A DNA stretch of 64,000 nucleotides from Natrinema sp046097095 (GTDB taxonomy: Archaea > Halobacteriota > Halobacteria > Halobacteriales > Natrialbaceae): positions 1 to 64,000 of the forward strand of contig NZ_CP175700.1 in assembly GCF_046097095.1 (NCBI RefSeq), read 5' to 3'. The first letter of the stretch is position 1. Each line of letters opens with the position of its first letter. The position numbers and the translations under genes were made by a program. Under the pieces are notes generated by a model, which was not told the origin of the DNA, did no database searches, and saw only the letters and a program-made list of their open reading frames with translations. Shown one piece after another: positions 58,672 through 64,000 of the stretch.

Positions 58672-60735
58672 GTGTCTGAGGTCCAGCATTTCGATGGGGC
58701 GCTCATTACTGTTCCATTCGGCACTGGTGAGCCCAGATCAACAGTAACCGAGCAATATCAGTCCCTTCTCAAGGAATATAATCCAGAAGACATCCTCGTC
58801 ATCACTGGATCTCCGACGAGCATGGAGACGTTTCGGGAGGAACTCAAAGACATAGCACCCGGATCAGCTGTCCCACGTGTCACGTCCCTGGTCGTGCAAG
58901 CGACCGACGTCGTGAACCAGACCGATAACCGAGCGATTCTCTCAGATGCAATGCGGCGCGAGCTCGTCCATCGGTTCCTCGAAGAGCAAGAGTGGGACAG
59001 TGAGCATTTCCGGCGTGCAGCCGAACAACTCTCCTTCGTGAGTGATATCGCCCAGCTCATGGAAACTGCCACGTGGCAGGACGTTTCCTTCGAGAAGACA
59101 TCAGAGCTAGTTGAAGTTGCGGAACTCGTCGAAGCGTTCCACGAATGGCTCGACGACCATAACCACCTAGAACGGGGCCAGCTAATCACTGAGGCGAATG
59201 CGGCGCTGTCGGAGACCGAGGAACGAGACGACGTAGTCGATGCCGAGGCAGTCCTCGCCGTCGAGTTTGAGGAGTTCCTGCCGCTTGACCGTCGCTATCT
59301 TGCTACTGTGGCGGATGGGTTGGAACTCGTATGTGTAGCAGAAGAGAACGCGAGTGTTCGGCGTACATGGATCGAGCCAGGACCAATTACTGACTACGTC
59401 TCATTTTCGAGGACAGAGTCTACTGCAAGGACAGCACCCCCATCTCGACCGGCTGCGACGGGTGCGTACCTGGCGACTGAAACCGTTCACGAAGATCCCG
59501 AGGCGGGGGAGGTGAACGTCATCCCGACAGAGACCGCCGACGAACAGATCAAGAAAGTCGCTGATGAAATCGAGCGGCTTCGAGATAGAGAGAACTGGGA
59601 TTACGAGGATTTCGCCGTCGCACTGAAGCAGAGCGGTTCCGCAGTAATCGAGACGCTTCGTGCCTTCCAGCAAACAGGGGTTCCGACAGAGTCCACGACT
59701 GTCACGGGGTTCGGCGATGATCCCGCTATTCGAGAGCTACTGCAGGTTGTTCGCTATCTGGCGGCCGATGATGACGATGCTCGAACAGAGCTGCTGGAAG
59801 CCTCGGTTTTAGACGAATCGATTCTGGCCTCTATCGAGCAGATGGAGGGCCTCTCGAGTCCGCTCAGACGGTGGGCGACCGAGTCAAACATGAAGGTTCG
59901 AATCGCTGAGGAGACGTCTCCACTGAACGTTCGTGCCCAATTCGGGAACGTTCAGCGGGCGTTCGCGATGGCGGAGTTCGTAGAAGACACGCCGTTCATC
60001 GAAACGACCTGGGAGTCGTTCGCGACGATGCTTGAACGCGCCCACGAGTATGCCCCTCAACAGAACCAAACAAGTTCGACCGAACTTGACGGAGGTGTCC
60101 GAGTCGATCACTTACAGGCGATCAAAAACGGGTCCTTCCGAGCAGTCTTCTTGCTGGACATCGTCGACGAAGAGTACCCTGGATCACCTTCCCTGACTCG
60201 GTTGTTCCCCCAAGAACGCCTCTCAGAGATGCCGGACTATCCGGGCGTAACACAGGTCGACGCAGAAGATGTCACCAACACCTTCCCGACCTCCTCGACA
60301 GCGTCAAGCCGCCCGTTCCGACGATACCATGCAGAGCATGCACGGCGGCGGCTCGCCATCGGAGCAACTGCTGCTGGCGATCGCCTGTACTTCTGTCTGT
60401 ACAATCACAAAGACACCGCACTGGAAGAACGTGCTCAGCCGTCGCGGTTTATCACGGACGCGTATCGGCAGTTGCCGTGGGTAAAAGAGGCGACAGAATC
60501 AGAGATCAGGAGCGAGCGAAGAGCGGAAGAATATCTGCTCTCTCGGGTCGACAACGCTCTCGCTGACGTTCGTCGCTCTCACAGCCAAGACGTGACGGTC
60601 TCTCTCGACGAGGTCGAAGCCGAGCTTTCGGAGATTCAGCACCTCCTCAGTGAAAGCGGGAACCGCGGCGAGCAGCTTCGTGATGCACTGCAAGCACGTA
60701 TCGAATTTGCTGCCGGAGGGGTTCGACGTGACTGA
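58672..60735 (+). CDS. AddB-like helicase-fold protein with degenerate Walker A
   Basis: The 687-residue protein starts at GTG 58672 (MSEVQHFDGALITVPFGTG). The Walker A position reads VPFGTGEPRST, without the GKT of active helicases, as in AddB-type subunits. The middle contains TADEQIKKVADEIERLRD, and the C-terminal third FRAVFLLDIVDEEYPG, a SF1 motif V-like segment. AddB subunits have an inactivated helicase fold that binds DNA or a recombination hotspot. The nuclease domain usually fused to AddB's C-terminus is encoded here by the next gene, which overlaps by 8 bases. Confidence 0.7.
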   Translation: MSEVQHFDGALITVPFGTGEPRSTVTEQYQSLLKEYNPEDILVITGSPTSMETFREELKDIAPGSAVPRVTSLVVQATDVVNQTDNRAILSDAMRRELVHRFLEEQEWDSEHFRRAAEQLSFVSDIAQLMETATWQDVSFEKTSELVEVAELVEAFHEWLDDHNHLERGQLITEANAALSETEERDDVVDAEAVLAVEFEEFLPLDRRYLATVADGLELVCVAEENASVRRTWIEPGPITDYVSFSRTESTARTAPPSRPAATGAYLATETVHEDPEAGEVNVIPTETADEQIKKVADEIERLRDRENWDYEDFAVALKQSGSAVIETLRAFQQTGVPTESTTVTGFGDDPAIRELLQVVRYLAADDDDARTELLEASVLDESILASIEQMEGLSSPLRRWATESNMKVRIAEETSPLNVRAQFGNVQRAFAMAEFVEDTPFIETTWESFATMLERAHEYAPQQNQTSSTELDGGVRVDHLQAIKNGSFRAVFLLDIVDEEYPGSPSLTRLFPQERLSEMPDYPGVTQVDAEDVTNTFPTSSTASSRPFRRYHAEHARRRLAIGATAAGDRLYFCLYNHKDTALEERAQPSRFITDAYRQLPWVKEATESEIRSERRAEEYLLSRVDNALADVRRSHSQDVTVSLDEVEAELSEIQHLLSESGNRGEQLRDALQARIEFAAGGVRRD

Positions 60736-61636
60736 CGTTACCTTCCTCTCGCCGTCGCGTCTCGCGACCTACGCGGACTGCCAGCGGAAGTTCGATTATG
60801 AGTACGTTCAGAAGGTCAACGCCCCAGAGAAGACACGGTTGTACCTGAACCAGGGGCGGGCCTATCACGGAACGATCGAGGTAGTCTGCGAAGCAACTAG
60901 CCCAGAAGATGACGCCCAGATCATCTACGATCGGGCAGTAGAGGCATTCCCTGAGCAATGGAGAGAACATATCTCTCCGGACGAGTACGCGTCAAACGCT
61001 CACCAGGAATACCAGCGCCTTGAAAATCTAGAGGCAATCAAGACCTTCTTTGACCCTGATGGTGGCCACGGCATCGATCACGCTCGTCAATCCGTTGCGA
61101 CGGAGAAGTGGCTCGATTGCGTCGAGAACGGCCTCGGATTGCGTGGGAGAGCCGATAATATTCTTCGGACGGACGAAGGGATCCACGTCATCGATTACAA
61201 GCGGAAGCTCAGGGACGTAATTACGTCCAATACTGCTAGCGTCCTTGAGGACCACCTAGACGGAACGGATCACGACCCGAAGAGAGTCAAGAACGTATTC
61301 CAGGCGGCCACATACATCGAGGGCGTCAAACAATCTGACCTCTACGAAGACGGGATGAATATTCGATTCAGTTTCTACGGTCTCCTGAATCACACGTCGT
61401 TCGAAAGTACACAAGACGGATATGAAATCTCTGTACGAGGCTACCAACGCGATACCACGGACATCTACGAAGAGTATCATGACACGATATGGAATCTCCT
61501 ACAACGTGCACACGACGGGATCACGTGCGGCTCTCACGACCCCGATCCGTTCCCACTCATTCACGATGAGGCCTGTCCCGACTGCAAGTACCGAGAGATG
61601 TGCACAGAATCTCTCGCAGAGGGGGTGAAGCGATGA
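60728..61636 (+). CDS. PD-(D/E)XK nuclease of RecB/Cas4 type with Fe-S cysteines
   Basis: The 302-residue protein starts at GTG 60728 (MTDVTFLSPSRLATYADCQR), overlapping the AddB-like stop by eight bases. The nuclease residues are H47 in RAYHGTIE, D143 in GRADNI, D156-x-K158 in IDYKRK, and a QxxxY motif (192-196). One N-terminal Cys (C18) and three C-terminal Cys (C283, C286, C292 in CPDCKYREMC) form the four-Cys iron-sulfur site known in AddB and Cas4. It completes an AddAB-like machine. The stop overlaps the next ATG (ATGA). Confidence 0.9.
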   Translation: MTDVTFLSPSRLATYADCQRKFDYEYVQKVNAPEKTRLYLNQGRAYHGTIEVVCEATSPEDDAQIIYDRAVEAFPEQWREHISPDEYASNAHQEYQRLENLEAIKTFFDPDGGHGIDHARQSVATEKWLDCVENGLGLRGRADNILRTDEGIHVIDYKRKLRDVITSNTASVLEDHLDGTDHDPKRVKNVFQAATYIEGVKQSDLYEDGMNIRFSFYGLLNHTSFESTQDGYEISVRGYQRDTTDIYEEYHDTIWNLLQRAHDGITCGSHDPDPFPLIHDEACPDCKYREMCTESLAEGVKR

Positions 61637-64000
61637 GCGAGGACGTGCCTGATTGGCTCCCAACCATCGAGGACGATGAGGATCCGAAACCACAGCAGCG
61701 GACGATCATCGAGTCGGAGCGGTATCCCATGCGGGTCCTCGCAGGTGCGGGGACCGGAAAGACGTTCACGATGGTCCGGAAAATCGAGAACCTCATTGAC
61801 GAACACGGAGTTTCTCCGGATCGGATTCTCGCGTTGACCTTCACCAACAACGCCGCTGATTCGATGCGTGAGAAACTCAATGCAAAACTCGGACCCGCAG
61901 GGTATGACGTCGACGCGTATACGTACCACTCTATCTGTAACGAGATACTGACGGACTATGCCTATGATGCGGGATTAGATCCAGACTTCGAGATCGCAAC
62001 GGATGCTGAAAAGTACGTCATCGTGCTCGATGTCCTCGACGAAATCGACTACCGTGCCGTCAAACCCAACGTCTACGGCCCAGATTCATACGTGAGCGGC
62101 GTCGCATCGGAACTCCTCTCCTTTATCGGGTCGATGAAGCGAAGTGGGATTTCGCCCGCAGAGATCGAGGAGTATCTCGGGTCACCGGAACAAGTCTATG
62201 AGCTCGATGCTGTGCCAGATCGTGTTGAGGAGATTGCAAGTGACCATCTTGGTGGTCGTTCAGTTTCGACCGTTCTCGACGGCATCCCGGATACACGAGC
62301 CGACCTCGTCGCAGAACGGGATACCCTCCGCGATGAAGGATTAGAGGCGAGCATCAAAGACTTCCTCGACCGACTCGTTGACCTCTGTGACGCACTCGAA
62401 GTAGCGTTTGAGGAGCATGAGGCTGGTGAGCGGTCGCTTCCCGAGGATGCACACAAGCTGCCGAAATATCTCCTTGGAGGGTACAGTAGTGCTCCGAGCG
62501 GGATACCAAACGACCTGAAGCTCGAACTGACAGACTACCTCCGAGACGCTCTCGACGAGTGCAAAACTGCCCTGGATTTGAACGCAGGGTATGAGGCATA
62601 CGAGCGAGAGCTCGACCGTCGAAATCTGCTCGACTTCGATGGTCTCGTGGTCAAGACAGTAGAGCTGCTCGAGACTGACGTCGGAGAGGGTCTGGGCGAC
62701 CGATGGGACTACGTTTTCTGTGACGAGTTCCAGGACACTGATCGTCTCCAGTTCGACCTCATTACGTCCCTTGTCTCAGAGGATCGCCTATTTGTCGTGG
62801 GCGATGACGACCAAGCAATCTACGAATGGCGCGGCGCGAACGTCGCGAACATCACTGACGAACTCGACGACGTCTTCGGACCCGATCTCGAAGACGAACC
62901 GCTAGAACAGAACTTCCGGTCACGTCAGCCTATTCTCGACCTCGCAAATGAAGCACTAGAGCGGTTAGCGGATCGGCGGAGTACCAAAACGCTCACGCGT
63001 GTCGACGAACCCGATTTCGACGGAGACACGGTCGCAGTCGTTGAGGAAGCCGACGACGAAGGCGACCGAGCTGAACAGTTGGTGACTGTCACCCGAAATC
63101 TTCTGAGTGGCGATGCAGAAGCACTAGACCGGGCGTACGATCCGGGGGAGATAGCACTCCTCGTTCGGAATAATGACCACGCAACCCCAATTCTCGAAGG
63201 GTTCGACGAGGGAGGAATACCCTATCAGGTTGCGGGAGACCTCTCTACGGAATCAATCGGGGTCGGGACAGTCGTCGCCTATCTAAAGGCGCTGGCACGT
63301 CCCGAAGAAGACGACGTAAGCTGGAACCGGGTACTGACGATGCGTTACCGTCTCACCGATGCTGATCTGCGTCGTGTCAATAGCCACGATGACGGTACAT
63401 ATGCTAGGATATGCAACCAACCCCTCGAAGTATTCGATGAGCCCGACCGTATTCAGGAAGTACGAGAACACATTTCTCGCCTTCTCAAACTACGTGAAAC
63501 AGCCTCCCTCAGCCACCTTTACCGGGAACTCAAACGCCTGACCAACATCGATTGGTACCTCAGCGAGCAAGAGCGTCGTGACCTGGCGCAGCTGGACGAG
63601 ATTATCGACCAGTATGGAAACGACGCTGTACAGCCCCCACTCACGCCGCAATTCATCGATTCGCTGCAGCATTATGACTCGCTCCTCGAGGAGAGCGGGT
63701 CGGCACCGACAAGTCAGCCAGAGCTGGCCGACGACGCGGTCAACGTCATGACCATTCACAAGAGTAAGGGACTCGACTTTCCCGTGGTTCTGATGCCCCG
63801 GTTGACCGCTGACGAGTGGGAACCAGGGTCACGAACCTACGATACATTCGAGTCAGCACTGTCTGAAGGTCCAGAATCAGTGTTCGACAAAGATCTCGTC
63901 GCTCAAGATGCCAACGAGGCCCGCAGAATACTTCACGTGGGGATCACTCGTGCCGAAGGGATACTCGTACTCCACGGAAGCAGAGAGGAAGACGACACAG
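61633..64000 (+). CDS. UvrD/Rep-type SF1A helicase, 3' end cut by window edge
   Basis: ATG 61633 overlaps the nuclease gene's stop. The 789 codons visible contain Walker A AGAGTGKT (37-44), the DEFQDTD motif II, FVVGDDDQAIYEWRGA (motif III), TIHKSKGLDFPVVLM (motif V) and GITRAEGILVL (motif VI, near the right edge), so nearly the whole helicase is in the window. It would unwind DNA for the nuclease. Only the far C-terminus is missing, and any attached AddA nuclease domain would lie there. Confidence 0.93.
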   Translation, partial: MSEDVPDWLPTIEDDEDPKPQQRTIIESERYPMRVLAGAGTGKTFTMVRKIENLIDEHGVSPDRILALTFTNNAADSMREKLNAKLGPAGYDVDAYTYHSICNEILTDYAYDAGLDPDFEIATDAEKYVIVLDVLDEIDYRAVKPNVYGPDSYVSGVASELLSFIGSMKRSGISPAEIEEYLGSPEQVYELDAVPDRVEEIASDHLGGRSVSTVLDGIPDTRADLVAERDTLRDEGLEASIKDFLDRLVDLCDALEVAFEEHEAGERSLPEDAHKLPKYLLGGYSSAPSGIPNDLKLELTDYLRDALDECKTALDLNAGYEAYERELDRRNLLDFDGLVVKTVELLETDVGEGLGDRWDYVFCDEFQDTDRLQFDLITSLVSEDRLFVVGDDDQAIYEWRGANVANITDELDDVFGPDLEDEPLEQNFRSRQPILDLANEALERLADRRSTKTLTRVDEPDFDGDTVAVVEEADDEGDRAEQLVTVTRNLLSGDAEALDRAYDPGEIALLVRNNDHATPILEGFDEGGIPYQVAGDLSTESIGVGTVVAYLKALARPEEDDVSWNRVLTMRYRLTDADLRRVNSHDDGTYARICNQPLEVFDEPDRIQEVREHISRLLKLRETASLSHLYRELKRLTNIDWYLSEQERRDLAQLDEIIDQYGNDAVQPPLTPQFIDSLQHYDSLLEESGSAPTSQPELADDAVNVMTIHKSKGLDFPVVLMPRLTADEWEPGSRTYDTFESALSEGPESVFDKDLVAQDANEARRILHVGITRAEGILVLHGSREEDDT

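Noticed and set aside
60728..61636. Cas4 of a CRISPR system
   Set aside because: The four-Cys nuclease matches Cas4, but no Cas1, Cas2 or repeat array is visible, and the overlapping helicase genes fit AddAB better.
1..64000. tRNA genes or tRNA-type attachment sites
   Set aside because: I found no sequence with a T-loop GTTCRA plus a CCA or acceptor stem complement. A reading by eye could miss a split or intron-containing tRNA.

Overview
The window comes from a halophilic archaeon (class Halobacteria). The proteins are strongly acidic, GC content is high, and there is an archaeal TFB, a Bat-type (bacterio-opsin activator) sensor, stand-alone HalOD1 domains, Tat-type lipoproteins, and TATA boxes 24-31 bp upstream of start codons, as expected for leaderless transcripts. 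No rRNA, tRNA, ribosomal or core metabolic genes were seen. The many small zinc-binding and winged-helix proteins, toxin-antitoxin pairs, gene remnants, repeats and conjugation and defence genes point to a megaplasmid or large genomic island. The assignment is from family recognition by eye; no database was searched.

Region 1 (1-13.5 kb) is regulatory and accessory: two HalOD1 proteins, a tandem pair of DUF7344 winged-helix proteins, a 1264-residue multi-GAF/PAS Bat-like regulator, zinc-finger proteins, a TFB, a lipoprotein, a membrane M48-like protease and an OB-fold DNA-binding protein with a truncated relative nearby. Region 2 (13.5-19.6 kb) is a patchwork: a 5.2-kb segment between two 167-bp direct repeats (about 96% identical), holding a restriction-enzyme remnant, a transposase fragment, a four-helix membrane protein, a DUF5789 protein, an SLC13/TrkA-C transporter and a zinc-ribbon micro-protein.

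Region 3 (19.6-41.7 kb) looks like a conjugative or replicative element. It has MntA/HepT and TumE-like toxin-antitoxin modules, a primase-polymerase with iteron-like repeats upstream, and one minus-strand operon (38.2 to 26.1 kb) encoding a pilin-like subunit, a large secreted protein, a Tat lipoprotein, a VirB6-like membrane protein, a VirB4 ATPase, and a VirD4/HerA-type ATPase with its N-terminal module on a separate gene. No relaxase is visible. Two copies of a 41-bp inverted-repeat site with identical geometry sit at 23.76 and 41.65 kb and bracket the replication and conjugation genes. A cytochrome P450 with a divergent FilR1-like regulator lies just inside the right copy.

Region 4 (41.8-64 kb) is a defence island: a GHKL ATPase, an SF2 helicase, a complete type I restriction-modification operon (HTH protein, hsdM, hsdS, hsdR), an NPPY-less N6-methylase homologue, a frameshifted GmrSD-type HNH remnant, an AAA ATPase with a degenerate nuclease-like tail, and a three-gene AddAB-like helicase-nuclease operon that runs off the right edge.

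Across the accessory regions several genes share a structured 5' leader in which one arm can pair with either of two following arms. One copy changes all three arms together, which suggests a conserved two-state RNA or DNA element.
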